A stretch of 64,000 bases of DNA from Mycobacterium marinum (GTDB lineage Bacteria > Actinomycetota > Actinomycetes > Mycobacteriales > Mycobacteriaceae), in NCBI RefSeq assembly GCF_003391395.1, contig NZ_CP024190.1, forward strand, positions 4,588,001 to 4,652,000, written 5' to 3'. The notes beneath the pieces are model-generated. The model made no database searches. It saw only the letters and a list, made by a program, of their open reading frames with translations, and was not told where the DNA came from. The position numbers and the translations under genes were made by a program. This document shows, one piece after another, positions 53,601-61,427 of this stretch (the first letter of the stretch is position 1; each line of letters starts with the position of its first letter).

Positions 53601-55714
53601 ATGACGTCGATTATCTGCTTGAGCGTCTTTTCGACGCCGGCGCCGATCTCGACCAACACCGTGATTGCGGAGACGAAGTCGCGGATGAAGCCGATGATGG
53701 TCGGCATCAGCGGAATGAGTTGCTCGATCAGATCGGTGACAGCACCGAAGAACTTCGGCAACTGTGGGCCCACGTGCTCGATCAGCTGTGTGAATATCTG
53801 TACCAGCGGGGGGATTTGGGGCAGCAGCGCCACAAATGCGTTCGCCAGATCCTGGAAGATTTGCGGAAGCTGCGGTCCAAGGGTCTGTGTCAGCCTGATC
53901 ATCGCCGCGGCGAGGTTGTCCAGGAATGTGCTGATGGACGGCGCGATTCCCGCAATGTGCGGTCCCAGCTCGGCCATCGTCGACGCGAACGTGTTGAAGA
54001 ACGTCTGCCAGGCCGGTGCTGTCGCGACACCCAACTGCACGAACGCCTGACCGATCGACATCAGCCCCTCGGTCAACGGCTTCAGCATCGGCAGAAACGC
54101 ATCCGTCGCCGTACGCAGCGTGGAGAAGAAACTCGACATGGCCTGCTGGCCTTCGGAGCTTTGCGTCCACGCATTGAGCTGCGTACCGAGCTTGTCCAGG
54201 AAGCCGAGCAGGCCGCCGCCACCGAACTTGTCGGCGACCGTCATGATCTGCGAAAACGCCTGCCCAAACTGCGACACCGCGCCGACAAGATGCCCAAACG
54301 CGTTGATGCCGGTCTGAATCCAGTCGTGCAACGCCCCGGACGCGTGAGCTTTCGACAACATCTGGTCGAACGCCGACAAGAAGTTAGTGATGTGGCCGCC
54401 GATCTCGGCGAAGAACGACGACCCCTCGACCGTGAGTTTCGCGAAGATATTCGCCAACGGGGTGATCGCCGGCAGCATCGACTGCAGCCCGGCGCTGATG
54501 TTGTCGATGAACGTCTCAAACACCTGCATCGCCTGCGGTGTCATCAGCGTCTTCGCCAGATGATCAGCGAACGTACCGAAAATCCCCGCAACCCGAGACA
54601 TCGACGACGTCAATGCAGGCAGCCAAGTCTGGATCAGCGGAACAATATCCGCGGAGACCTGAGCGAAAAACGACTCCTGTATCGCCCCACCCGCAAGTTT
54701 GAACTGGTCCCGGAACTGCGCGACCTGCAGCATCGACTGCGCCGCCAGCGGACCCATATTCGCGATGTCCTCAAGGAACTTCTTGGGGTCATCGGCCATC
54801 ATGTCCTTGAGGGCATCCCCGACACCGTGCAACGCGATCTTGAGCGTGCCCATTGAGAACCCGACACCGGCGACCGTCGCGGGCAGCAACCCCAACACCC
54901 CCGACAGCTGACGCACCGCGTCAGCGACATCGACCACGCCCTGCAACACCGACGCCCCACCCAGGCCCACCAGACCGCCCAGCGACGGAACACCCAGCGA
55001 TACGCCCGCGATCTTGCCGAACGCCGCCTCGAATCCGGCGATCTGCTTGAAGAATCCGGCGATATGGCTGCTGCCCGCCGACGCCGAAGAACCCGCTTTG
55101 TCGAAGCCCTTCGACAAAATCTCAAGCCCGCCCGCAGCAGCCCGACCTTCCGGACCCAACAGGGCGACCGCCCTGGCCGCCGCACCCAACCCTTTGGCCA
55201 AAGTGTTCGACTTCTGCGACACGTCCTGCTGCACGCGCCCCAACTGCGTGAGCCGACTTTCCATGTTCGGGACCAGATCAGCCAGGCCACGCATTACCCG
55301 CTGGCCAACGGTCAGTTCACTGGCCAGCGCCCGGTGCGCCGCCCGGGCAGCCTCAGTCGCCCGCGCATGCCGGCGGTGAGCCTCGTCAAGATCTTCGGTG
55401 GCCCGCCGCACATCCTCCAGCGACGCCCTGCTGTCCAGCAGTGTCCGGTGAAGTTCCTTCTCTGCCCGGTCGACATCCTCGCTGGCGTCGCGGACCTCAT
55501 GGAGCCTCACACTGTAGCCGTGCGCCGAGTTACCGGCTGAATCGAAATCCCGGTCGGTATCCTTCAGCGTGCGACTGGTTTTCGTCAGCGACGAATCGGC
55601 TTCGGCCGACGATTTCGCTACCCTGTCAAGATCCCGGGCGGCCTCATCAGCGCCCGAGCCGTTGTAGTCGATTTCGATATTGGCGTGGGCGCGTCCCAGG
55701 TAGTAGTCGGGCAT
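50648..55714 (-). CDS. Tape measure protein with two peptidoglycan-hydrolase-like domains
   Basis: A 1688-residue tape measure, setting tail length (about 250 nm by the usual 0.15 nm per residue). The N-terminus is coiled coil (about 20-150), then hydrophobic segments (about 215-300) that could insert into membrane. Around 978-1090 lies a lysozyme-like domain with a likely catalytic Glu in AVAAAESGFNP. About 1195-1310 is a metallopeptidase-like domain with HQMGFAFDFNG and GHTDHVHWATD. Such enzymes help the phage cross the cell wall during infection. The TMP starts directly after the chaperone stop and its stop overlaps the next ATG. Confidence 0.93.
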   Translation of the reverse strand: MPDYYLGRAHANIEIDYNGSGADEAARDLDRVAKSSAEADSSLTKTSRTLKDTDRDFDSAGNSAHGYSVRLHEVRDASEDVDRAEKELHRTLLDSRASLEDVRRATEDLDEAHRRHARATEAARAAHRALASELTVGQRVMRGLADLVPNMESRLTQLGRVQQDVSQKSNTLAKGLGAAARAVALLGPEGRAAAGGLEILSKGFDKAGSSASAGSSHIAGFFKQIAGFEAAFGKIAGVSLGVPSLGGLVGLGGASVLQGVVDVADAVRQLSGVLGLLPATVAGVGFSMGTLKIALHGVGDALKDMMADDPKKFLEDIANMGPLAAQSMLQVAQFRDQFKLAGGAIQESFFAQVSADIVPLIQTWLPALTSSMSRVAGIFGTFADHLAKTLMTPQAMQVFETFIDNISAGLQSMLPAITPLANIFAKLTVEGSSFFAEIGGHITNFLSAFDQMLSKAHASGALHDWIQTGINAFGHLVGAVSQFGQAFSQIMTVADKFGGGGLLGFLDKLGTQLNAWTQSSEGQQAMSSFFSTLRTATDAFLPMLKPLTEGLMSIGQAFVQLGVATAPAWQTFFNTFASTMAELGPHIAGIAPSISTFLDNLAAAMIRLTQTLGPQLPQIFQDLANAFVALLPQIPPLVQIFTQLIEHVGPQLPKFFGAVTDLIEQLIPLMPTIIGFIRDFVSAITVLVEIGAGVEKTLKQIIDVILTVGNGIADFIGDLPKNLSGIGDAIAGFFKDLPGKALDWGKNLVHGLIQGMLDATGLSGLRNAAKGIVDRIASWFQSSPAKEGPFSGAGYTLIRGQKMVQDMAAGMMAAQPAIASAAASTAAAASGGLGGGRAPLPGGLETAGGALLPDNIAGADNSILDAYLRHQFPDNRGLKGLAKDLGNLLSVFQNGFNLAYQQGLQPLMQVMGMLPGANAQTWRKIPAAQFAAQQQADLQRQALQDANKGPSWRDVLGAGAGASGAGGQQQTPLGLSASSSKEQIQQAIIAAGRARGLSDADIQTALAVAAAESGFNPTISGGVQGSAGLVSGLYQQSPSSGWGTLDQVNDPNYAINAFYNAFVKQLEKNPTNPLLAAVLTQNPQLGGGAQGSDYWNAVSNKLGLASQILQQFGPGVKGPSWQQVTGGGGVPTTGIALPPGTKVGHDGSISVPPGTPLPSSGIGLNAASRAGQVPNAPNVEAGIKAIGGLPTLYPTSGPGAYQVPAWAQQLAAAFGLTASTYASGGSLHQMGFAFDFNGPAAGREALAQFISSNLASQTLQLIYRGSRDYGIASGQTVGPGYYGGDLPGHTDHVHWATDVPPVMLTSDGKVIPVQGVLPGAGGLGSSAGRTSGGLVLPSGKTVDQLLDSSNLSANDRLLQSFLAGNPDLAAQIGAARTPGASDATVLQALTGIDTTISGLKAQDAIGNENTIRALQATQSQIAQSTGFAQGPTSFSQGLQVAQALGGGAANAITGVIQAIQGGLDSLTATQDIADRLVYGVRNTEDINAIVDDMQKYITFAAQIASATGSILQSIGSVISVAGQGAASAGSGPTGGDPGAAVAAVGQAFELAGMISQLVSGALQAVNAAIDFSQQAYHVAGTYFGRLLSNLVAGPGGTPLMGDVRFLLNTNTGQLLSYSRDNPGNQNALAVPGLLNAAYGYGGGNPNPQVNQQLNVYAGPGQPAGEMLREVVWMVNTSGTTGALAPSNF

Positions 55715-56101
55715 CTAGCCGAGACCTACAACATCCTCGTCGCCGAGCAGCACTTCGTCGTCCTCATCGAAGTCATCCGAATCGTCTTCAGCGGGGCTCG
55801 GCTCGGCGAAAACAGTCGTCGGCAAGCCATCCCCCATCAGGCGCTCCCATTCCAGCTCGCGCTGCGCCCGGGCCAGGACCGGGTTTTCGCTGCGGCCGGC
55901 CTCATTGACGCGCCTGCCGACGTCCTCCCCGAAAGCCCAGATACCGCGGTCGAAGTAGCGCAGGAAAAGCGGCCCAACCGAATCGCCGAAAAATGCGACA
56001 TCACTGGGCCTCTGTCCGAGGTCCTTGGCCTGCTTGTAGATCTCGTAGGCCCTCCTGCGGTTCGCCGAGTACACTTTTGAGCTTGGCGAGCTGCTCTCCA
56101 A
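55715..56101 (-). CDS. Tail assembly chaperone, downstream (T) part, made by frameshifting
   Basis: Frame encoding RRRAYEIYKQAKDLGQRPSD, RYFDRGIWAFGEDVGRRVNE and an acidic end (EDDSDDFDEDDEVLL), typical of the gpT-like extension in mycobacteriophages. It overlaps the upstream chaperone by about 100 bases and lacks its own ATG (first possible start is TTG), so it is probably expressed as a fusion with the G part. It lies in the +1 (equal to -2) frame relative to G. The predicted fusion is about 332 residues. Confidence 0.8.
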   Translation of the reverse strand: MESSSPSSKVYSANRRRAYEIYKQAKDLGQRPSDVAFFGDSVGPLFLRYFDRGIWAFGEDVGRRVNEAGRSENPVLARAQRELEWERLMGDGLPTTVFAEPSPAEDDSDDFDEDDEVLLGDEDVVGLG

Positions 56102-56714
56102 AAGCAGCCTGGAAGATCACTATCCGGTCGGTCAGGTCGACGTCCTTGACGTTGATTTGCTGATCCGTGCTGGGCCCCGACGCGACGATCCGCGGGCACA
56201 CCACCGCGGCGACCACAACCCGGTCGATCGGGTCGAAAATCTTGGCACGGTTCTCTTTGTTGGCGATCGCGCGGGTCATCTCGACCCGGTCGTCGCCTTG
56301 GGCTGATACCACCATTTCGGGGGTGAACCCGTCCAGCAGCTCGACAAGATCCAGTTCGAGTTCGCTGCCGTCACGGATCTTGCGGTAACGCACACGGCCG
56401 CCGCTGGGCAGGTCTAGATCGGCTTCGATGTTGCGCGGTAGCCAATACGGCGCGCCCTGGTCGATGGTGACGGCCTTCAGCTGCTCCTGGGCACGTTCAG
56501 ACGCGGAGGGAGCCGCCGGCGCCGCCCCTTGTTCAGGAGACGGCGCCGGCGGCTCTGTGCTGTCCTGCGATGCCACGCACGGCGGCGCGTGCCCATCCTC
56601 CCTCGAACACACCCACCCTGGCGGGGGCAGTGTGCACGCCTTGGCGACCGGCGTGACTGTCGGGATCGCCTGGTAGGGCTGCTGGGCTTGCATCGGTGTG
56701 GACATGTCGGACAT
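56001..56714 (-). CDS. Tail assembly chaperone, upstream (G) part
   Basis: A 237-residue protein placed before the tape measure gene, where siphoviruses encode the frameshifted G/GT chaperones. The N-terminal 95 residues are proline-rich with two cysteine pieces (ACTLPPPGWVCSREDG). The body (YWLPRNIEADLDLPSGGRVR, DPIDRVVVAAVVCPRIVAS) matches mycobacteriophage chaperones. Good GGAGG before the ATG at 56714. Confidence 0.85.
   Translation of the reverse strand: MSDMSTPMQAQQPYQAIPTVTPVAKACTLPPPGWVCSREDGHAPPCVASQDSTEPPAPSPEQGAAPAAPSASERAQEQLKAVTIDQGAPYWLPRNIEADLDLPSGGRVRYRKIRDGSELELDLVELLDGFTPEMVVSAQGDDRVEMTRAIANKENRAKIFDPIDRVVVAAVVCPRIVASGPSTDQQINVKDVDLTDRIVIFQAAFGEQLAKLKSVLGEPQEGLRDLQAGQGPRTEAQ
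56073..56081 (-). promoter_or_regulatory. Candidate frameshift site in the tail chaperone overlap
   Basis: On the minus strand CTC AAA AGT allows the tRNA on AAA to slip one base forward to the next AAA (A-AAA-G), entering the T frame at GTG. It lies within the region where both frames are open. Most tail chaperone frameshifts are -1; this would be +1 (or a -2). It is the best-looking site by eye. Confidence 0.4.
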
Positions 56715-56753
56715 GTCGGCCTCCTAGGGCTCCGGTACTTGATGCTGTTGCGG

Positions 56754-57617
56754 CTACAGGGTGGTGGCTGTCACCAGCGAGCTGTATTCGCCGACAACCC
56801 CGTTGACCACGGCGGCGACCCGGAAGTCGTAGCCCGTGGCCGTAGTCAGTCCCTCGACAGTCGTGGACGGGTCGGTCGGCTCGCCGCCGTTGAGCGCCGT
56901 GACATCGGTCCACGTTCCGGCACCGGTGGGCGACTGCTGCACCTTGAAGCTGTCGGCGATCGGAATGTCGGTCCACAACAAGTCCACCGTCGTCGCGGCG
57001 ATCGTCCCAACCGTCAAGTTGTTCACCGTCGGCAACGGGTTCGGCGTCGGCGTCGACCCCAACGTGGTCTTGGTCTGGTTGAAATCGATGTCGTAGGCGT
57101 AGTCGGAGTCATCGAACGGCAAAGGGGTGCCCTTGAAGTCGATGACCGGTGTCATGAAGGTGCCGTACTGCATGTCGATCTGGATCTTGCCGTTGGCCCT
57201 GCAGCGGTAGATCCGGGCGACATTGTCACCGCCGCTGTTGGAGATCACCTGGCCATCGACCCGCCAGTACGGGCGCTGGTCACTACCGCGCTTCCGCATC
57301 GTGCGCTTCAGGTTGGGCTCGAGACCAGATTCGACCAGCTGGGCGCCGGTAAAAATCGACATGGTCATCAGATCCAGACCGCCGGACTCGATGGAGCCGT
57401 CCACCGAGCAACCCTTGCCTTGGATCGCGACCGCAGCCTTGTCGTCACCGTCGAGGGTATCGGTGTCCTCTTTCTCGGCGAACATCAGCTTACGGGCCAG
57501 CGGAAGACGGTAGCTGGTGTTGCTCAGCACCGAACCGTCTTCGTCCAGGTAGGGGGTAATCCAGGTCCGGTGTAGACCATATGGCTTGCTGTCGGGTTGT
57601 CCAAGTGATGCAACCAT
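56754..57617 (-). CDS. Major tail tube protein with C-terminal fibronectin/Ig-like domain
   Basis: A 287-residue protein. The N-terminal ~190 residues are the tail tube part (SKPYGLHRTWITPYLDEDGS, FTGAQLVESGLEPNLKRTMR, DMQYGTFMTPVIDFKGTPLP). The last ~90 residues form a fibronectin type III domain (NNLTVGTIAATTVDLLWTDI, VEGLTTATGYDFRVAAVVNG) common as a decoration on tail tubes. Located directly before the chaperones in transcription order. The ATG touches the stop of the small gene upstream. Confidence 0.88.
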   Translation of the reverse strand: MVASLGQPDSKPYGLHRTWITPYLDEDGSVLSNTSYRLPLARKLMFAEKEDTDTLDGDDKAAVAIQGKGCSVDGSIESGGLDLMTMSIFTGAQLVESGLEPNLKRTMRKRGSDQRPYWRVDGQVISNSGGDNVARIYRCRANGKIQIDMQYGTFMTPVIDFKGTPLPFDDSDYAYDIDFNQTKTTLGSTPTPNPLPTVNNLTVGTIAATTVDLLWTDIPIADSFKVQQSPTGAGTWTDVTALNGGEPTDPSTTVEGLTTATGYDFRVAAVVNGVVGEYSSLVTATTL

Positions 57618-57851
57618 TTAACGGGTTTCCTTCCGATATCTTGGGCTCCGAGGCCTCCGCGCGAATGGGTCTTGCAGCCTCACAGTGCGCACCAACTCAA
57701 GTTCTGGCAGCGAGTAGTGGTGGTAAACGACGACCGAATTGCCTTCCGTGCACGTCTTGTTGTTGCAACGGATTTCAAGAAAGCCGTCGACAACTCTGAA
57801 GTGCAGCGCGCCGCCCGGGCACCGAATGTCCCGGGGATTATCGCTATGCAC
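57618..57851 (-). CDS. Small Com-like cysteine protein
   Basis: A 77-residue protein, GTG start. The N-terminal half (RDIRCPGGALHFRVVDGFLE, IRCNNKTCTEG) has three cysteines in a pattern reminiscent of Com-type zinc ribbons, and the tail is basic (RRPRSPRYRKETR). It lies between a head-tail gene and the major tail gene, and its stop directly precedes the tail gene's ATG, supporting expression. Whether it binds nucleic acid like Mu Com is unknown. Confidence 0.55.
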   Translation of the reverse strand: MHSDNPRDIRCPGGALHFRVVDGFLEIRCNNKTCTEGNSVVVYHHYSLPELELVRTVRLQDPFARRPRSPRYRKETR

Positions 57852-57870
57852 GACAGGCTGTCGTTCGCCC

Positions 57871-58299
57871 CTATCGGGCGACTTTCTTTCCGTTACCGTC
57901 GACCAGCTCGAAACGCTTGCCCTGCGTGCTCAGCAAGTGGTCGATCTGCTCCTGCGTGAACTGGCTCGCCGGAATCCGGAACTCGTTCTGCAACTTCCAC
58001 ACATGGCCGTGAGTGGCCTTGATACCAGCCTGCGACCACTGCGTAGCGGTGACCTCGCAGAACGATCCGACACCCGGCGACTTGATCCGCGCCTCGCGCT
58101 TCACGGGATCCTTGATTTTGGATGCACGCACCGCTTCACGAGCGCCCGTGTAGAACACGTACCTCTCGCTCGACTTGTCCTTGGCCGACGCGCTGACCAC
58201 AGCCTCGGCCTTGGCCTTGTCCTCGTCGGACACCGCAGTCTGCGCGCCCTCGGGAGCCTCGATCGGTGGAGTTCCACGCCCTGCTGATCCTGCTGCCAT
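57871..58299 (-). CDS. Phage head-tail region protein of unknown function
   Basis: A 142-residue protein. The N-terminus is low-complexity and charged (about 1-45), followed by a compact domain (RYVFYTGAREAVRASKIKDP, ALHGHVWKLQ-type basic segment) and an EQIDHLLSTQGKRFELVDG end. Position between the tail terminator and major tail genes. ATG at 58299 or GTG at 58302. No family recognised. Confidence 0.7.
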   Translation of the reverse strand: MAAGSAGRGTPPIEAPEGAQTAVSDEDKAKAEAVVSASAKDKSSERYVFYTGAREAVRASKIKDPVKREARIKSPGVGSFCEVTATQWSQAGIKATHGHVWKLQNEFRIPASQFTQEQIDHLLSTQGKRFELVDGNGKKVAR

Positions 58300-58330
58300 C
58301 ACCCTGACACCTTTCTCTGGTCGCGCACAA

Positions 58331-58765
58331 TCACGCAGTTACCTTGTTACTCAAGGCCATATACGACGCCTTCCGGCAAATCGTCTGATAGCCACTGTCT
58401 TTGAAGTCCGGGCCACGGCCCTCGAACCCCACGTAATACAGGGCCCGGCCATCCCCGCCGACCACAGGCGGGCCATCCTCAACCGCCTTGAAGATCTCGT
58501 CGATCCGATCATTCATGTCATCGATCCGCACAAAGTCAGTCGACAACGCAACCGGCCAATGAATGTAGAGGTCAAAATGCCAGGGCCCATTGTCCTGAAT
58601 CGCCTCTTCGAAATCAGTCACACCCCAAGCGATCACAATAAACGCGCCCGCATCATTCGGCCGCTGATCAGCCTCAAAGTTCGGGACCACCACAAACCCA
58701 GACCCACCCAAAGCGACCAACGGCGCATCGTTACGCAGCAGCGTCAACACCGCGGCACGCGCCAC
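58331..58765 (-). CDS. Tail terminator / tail completion protein
   Basis: A 144-residue protein (VARAAVLTLLRNDAPLVALG, FIVIAWGVTDFEEAIQDNGP, NDRIDEIFKAVEDGPPVVGG) whose order and size match siphovirus tail terminators, which cap the tail tube. GTG start at 58765, five bases after the preceding stop. The call rests mainly on gene order. Confidence 0.65.
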   Translation of the reverse strand: MARAAVLTLLRNDAPLVALGGSGFVVVPNFEADQRPNDAGAFIVIAWGVTDFEEAIQDNGPWHFDLYIHWPVALSTDFVRIDDMNDRIDEIFKAVEDGPPVVGGDGRALYYVGFEGRGPDFKDSGYQTICRKASYMALSNKVTA

Positions 58766-58770
58766 CGCGC

Positions 58771-59178
58771 CTATGCCCGCTTCCGAAGCTCACTGAGCGA
58801 GCCGCGCAGGCTCTTCATCAGCCTCTTGGCCATCACCGCCACACTCGGCATGATGATCTGGTCCTTGCCGTTGTTCTTGATCTCCAGCCAAATCCCCCAC
58901 GCCACACCGTGACTAAACCGGATGACCTTGTGGGCGCCCTTTAGGCTCGTCGTCGTATGCAGCGCAGACCTCGTCTCCCCAGGAACACGATCCTTGCGGT
59001 TGCCGGTGCTATCCCGCCACGGCGCATGATCTTTCATGTACGACTCACCCTCAACGGAGGTGAGAACCATCTGGGTATCCAGCAGCCGCTCATAGTCCGA
59101 CTTCACGTCTTTCACGTTGTCCCGCAACCGCACCAGACCGCTATTCAGCTCAGTCAGCCGGCCATAGGACTTAGCCAA
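58771..59178 (-). CDS. HK97 gp10-like head-tail/tail component
   Basis: A 135-residue protein: N-terminal helix (LTELNSGLVRLRDNVKDVKS), a central part with a hydrophobic-basic core (APWRDSTGNRKDRVPG, IRFSHGVAWGIWLEIKNNGK), and a C-terminal helix (MAKRLMKSLRGSLSELRKRA). The pattern of a HGVxxGxxLE segment followed by an arginine-rich helix is typical of HK97 gp10-type tail components. TTG start overlapping the previous stop by eight bases. Confidence 0.75.
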   Translation of the reverse strand: MAKSYGRLTELNSGLVRLRDNVKDVKSDYERLLDTQMVLTSVEGESYMKDHAPWRDSTGNRKDRVPGETRSALHTTTSLKGAHKVIRFSHGVAWGIWLEIKNNGKDQIIMPSVAVMAKRLMKSLRGSLSELRKRA

Positions 59179-59578
59179 TGCCGTGCCCCGTCACCTTCAA
59201 AAACGCTGTCCCGACAGCCTTCACCTGATACGGCTTCGTATTGTCGACACTGCCAACCGTGTACTTCGCGGCATCGTCTTCCCACGCATCCCCCACCTCC
59301 ACGACCGCATCGAAAGCGCCGACCATGTCGAACGGCACCTGCCGCGTCGTGCCCTGATCCGCCGACGAATCCTGCCGGGCATCAGCACCAGAAGCGATGA
59401 ACACCGCGAACGTTTGCACGGCCCGCGCCGCGCCCGGGCCGTAATCCTTACCACCGCCCGGCTTCTCCGTCACCGTCCCCGTCGCCGGGACCAACGCAAT
59501 CGGCTGACCGCGTAGCTCAAGCAGCTCGGCGACCACCCCGCGGGCGTCTCCGGTCATCTGGTCCTCAGCGACAGCCAC
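59171..59578 (-). CDS. Head closure / stopper-type protein
   Basis: A 135-residue protein with a beta-rich C-terminal half (VPFDMVGAFDAVVEVGDAWE, KPYQVKAVGTAFLKVTGHGI). Place and size fit the head closure (stopper) protein between the adaptor and gp10-like gene. GTG at 59578 or ATG at 59557. Confidence 0.65.
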   Translation of the reverse strand: MAVAEDQMTGDARGVVAELLELRGQPIALVPATGTVTEKPGGGKDYGPGAARAVQTFAVFIASGADARQDSSADQGTTRQVPFDMVGAFDAVVEVGDAWEDDAAKYTVGSVDNTKPYQVKAVGTAFLKVTGHGIG

Positions 59579-59584
59579 AGCTTC

Positions 59585-60016
59585 TCACTTGCTGATCAGA
59601 CCTGGGACGACCCGGATTGTGCCAAACTTTTGCCGCTTCTTGCGTAGCCGAACCTTAGCCAGCTCGGCGGTGCTGAATTCGACCCGGCCGCGCGTCGTGT
59701 CTGGCGACCAGGTACGACTCACGGTGATGTCCGGCGTGGTTCGGCTCAACTGGCTGGACCCGTCCGGGTTGCGGAACAGTTCCAAGACCTTGCGTGCGAC
59801 AAGACCTTTGACCCGGTTGATGCGATCCGAGTCGCCAGCCGCTACCGATTCAGCGGTGATCTCCTCGATCGACTTCCGCAAGGACGGCACCTGGTACATG
59901 AGTTCGGTTTCGACATCGCCGATGTAGGTGTCGACCCAGTCCAGCCGGTTAGCGGGAATGGTGCCCTCAAACCGTCCGGTCACGTCAGCGCGGGCCGCGA
60001 ACTTGCCTTCGGTCAC
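59585..60016 (-). CDS. Head-to-tail adaptor (Gp19/Gp15-like)
   Basis: A 143-residue protein with helical N-terminal part (DWVDTYIGDVETELMYQVPS, AESVAAGDSDRINRVKGLVA) typical of head-tail connector adaptors binding the portal, and a basic C-terminus. GTG start overlaps the preceding stop as GTGA. Confidence 0.78.
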   Translation of the reverse strand: MTEGKFAARADVTGRFEGTIPANRLDWVDTYIGDVETELMYQVPSLRKSIEEITAESVAAGDSDRINRVKGLVARKVLELFRNPDGSSQLSRTTPDITVSRTWSPDTTRGRVEFSTAELAKVRLRKKRQKFGTIRVVPGLISK

Positions 60017-60330
60017 TCGACCGCGATGCCCTTATCCTCACAGGCGTCGATGATCTGGTCGCGTTTCCAGTCCTCATCGACGTCGATACCGTGTGCTGCG
60101 GCGTAATCCGCCCAGGCGCCACGCCCGGATCCCGCGCCGGCGCGCGGCGGCGGCCCCTCACCACCGCCGCGGCTGAAGTCGGCCACTTCCTCGTCCGGCT
60201 GGTCCTTGGCGAAGCAATGCGGACCCATCTGCTTGGCCGCCCACGCCGGCACACGCTGGCCGGGCAGGAAGCTGTGTACGGTGCCGTCATCGTCACGCAG
60301 GTAGACCGTGTGCTCGCCAATTACCGCCAT
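60013..60330 (-). CDS. Small head protein with SAP/HeH-like end
   Basis: A 105-residue protein. The first 60 residues include VYLRDDDGTVHSFLPGQRVP, then a glycine/proline-rich linker, and a C-terminal AYAAAHGIDVDEDWKRDQII-type (seen as WADYAAAHGIDVDEDWKRDQ) SAP or HeH-like helix-extension-helix. Such small proteins follow the capsid gene in many mycobacteriophages. Confidence 0.68.
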   Translation of the reverse strand: MAVIGEHTVYLRDDDGTVHSFLPGQRVPAWAAKQMGPHCFAKDQPDEEVADFSRGGGEGPPPRAGAGSGRGAWADYAAAHGIDVDEDWKRDQIIDACEDKGIAVE

Positions 60331-60351
60331 CAGCGCAACCCCTCTTTCCTG

Positions 60352-61413
60352 TTACCGGACCTTGGCGACGAGGATCTTGCGCGGGTCGGCAATGACCGGC
60401 AGAACAACGCCGTCGACGAACGTGCGCTTGACGAACGGCGGTGCTTCCTCGCGGACCAAGATGCCGATGAGCCTGGTCGTCACCTCGACCTGAACGTTCT
60501 TGGCGTTCAGCTCCATCACCGTGGTCGGGGTGCCCCAAGCGGTGAACCCGAGCGTCGACATGTCGGCAGGCAAGAACAGCAGCCTGTCCTCCGGGAACGC
60601 CGCCACCGTGACGTCGTCCACGTCGAAGCTCGAGCTGTAGATGGATCCGCCGGGCTGCCCGTCGAGTGGGACCACAAACGGCGGGATACCGAAACCGGCC
60701 AGGAACGCGTTGATCTCGGAGATTGACACCCAGGTGACGCCGGTCTGGTCGCCCTTGATCGCGTCCCTCAACTGCTTGTTCTGCATCAGGTCCTGCACCA
60801 CCGCGGTGGAAGTGCGGAACTGCCCGTGCGGCATCCCGTTGATGCCCGACCACACACCGGTCCAGGTGATCAGGTCGGTCAACGGCGTCGCGTTGGCGTG
60901 GTCGGACCACAACGTGTTCGCCGTCACCTTCTGAGCTGCCGGGATCCCGTAGTCGACCTGCTGCTTGACACCGTTCTCGTCGATGGTGAGCACACCATCG
61001 GTGAGAACGTCACCCCACGCCAGCTCGACACGGTTCTGCGCGTACCGGGCCAGGTCTTGCAGGTCGTTGTAGATCGCGTCGACCAGGATCGACTGGATCG
61101 TGCCGCCCACACGGGCGAACTCGATCTGGCGTCGCTCGTACTCGCCGACACTGAGCTGACCGCCCAGCGGCAGCATCCGAACCCGCCTCTCGGACCCGGT
61201 GTCACGCGGCGCAACCCAGTACGAACCATCCCAGTTGCGGAACTTCGCCGCACGGTTCGTCTTCTTGATCGTCGCGAAGTCGATCTCGTCGGTACCGACG
61301 TAGTCCTGTTCCGGGAAATCCACCGTGAACCGGTTGTTCGACGGAATCGGAATCTCCTGCGTGAACGTCAGGACATCTTCGAGCGGCAGTGGGCCGTCCA
61401 GGAAAAGTGCCAT
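60352..61413 (-). CDS. Major capsid protein (Phage_cap_E type)
   Basis: A 353-residue HK97-fold capsid protein of the lambda gpE-like group. N-terminal GPLPLEDVLTFTQEIPIPSN, central RRVRMLPLGGQLSVGEYERR and VDYGIPAAQKVTANTLW, ending LIGILVREEAPPFVKRTFVD and VLPVIADPRKILVAKVR. Order after scaffold and decoration genes is characteristic. No processing protease motif is visible, so the scaffold is likely separate. Confidence 0.92.
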   Translation of the reverse strand: MALFLDGPLPLEDVLTFTQEIPIPSNNRFTVDFPEQDYVGTDEIDFATIKKTNRAAKFRNWDGSYWVAPRDTGSERRVRMLPLGGQLSVGEYERRQIEFARVGGTIQSILVDAIYNDLQDLARYAQNRVELAWGDVLTDGVLTIDENGVKQQVDYGIPAAQKVTANTLWSDHANATPLTDLITWTGVWSGINGMPHGQFRTSTAVVQDLMQNKQLRDAIKGDQTGVTWVSISEINAFLAGFGIPPFVVPLDGQPGGSIYSSSFDVDDVTVAAFPEDRLLFLPADMSTLGFTAWGTPTTVMELNAKNVQVEVTTRLIGILVREEAPPFVKRTFVDGVVLPVIADPRKILVAKVR

Positions 61414-61427
61414 CAGTCAATCTCCTC

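Noticed and set aside
52031..54856. A 941-codon open frame on the plus strand opposite the tape measure gene
   Set aside because: It is an antisense shadow caused by high GC and codon bias; the sequence is arginine/leucine-rich without domains, and the opposite strand encodes a clear tape measure.
55837..56199. The third-frame ORF in the chaperone overlap as the T product
   Set aside because: It is arginine/serine-rich and not phage-like, while the +1-frame ORF has the typical T sequence.
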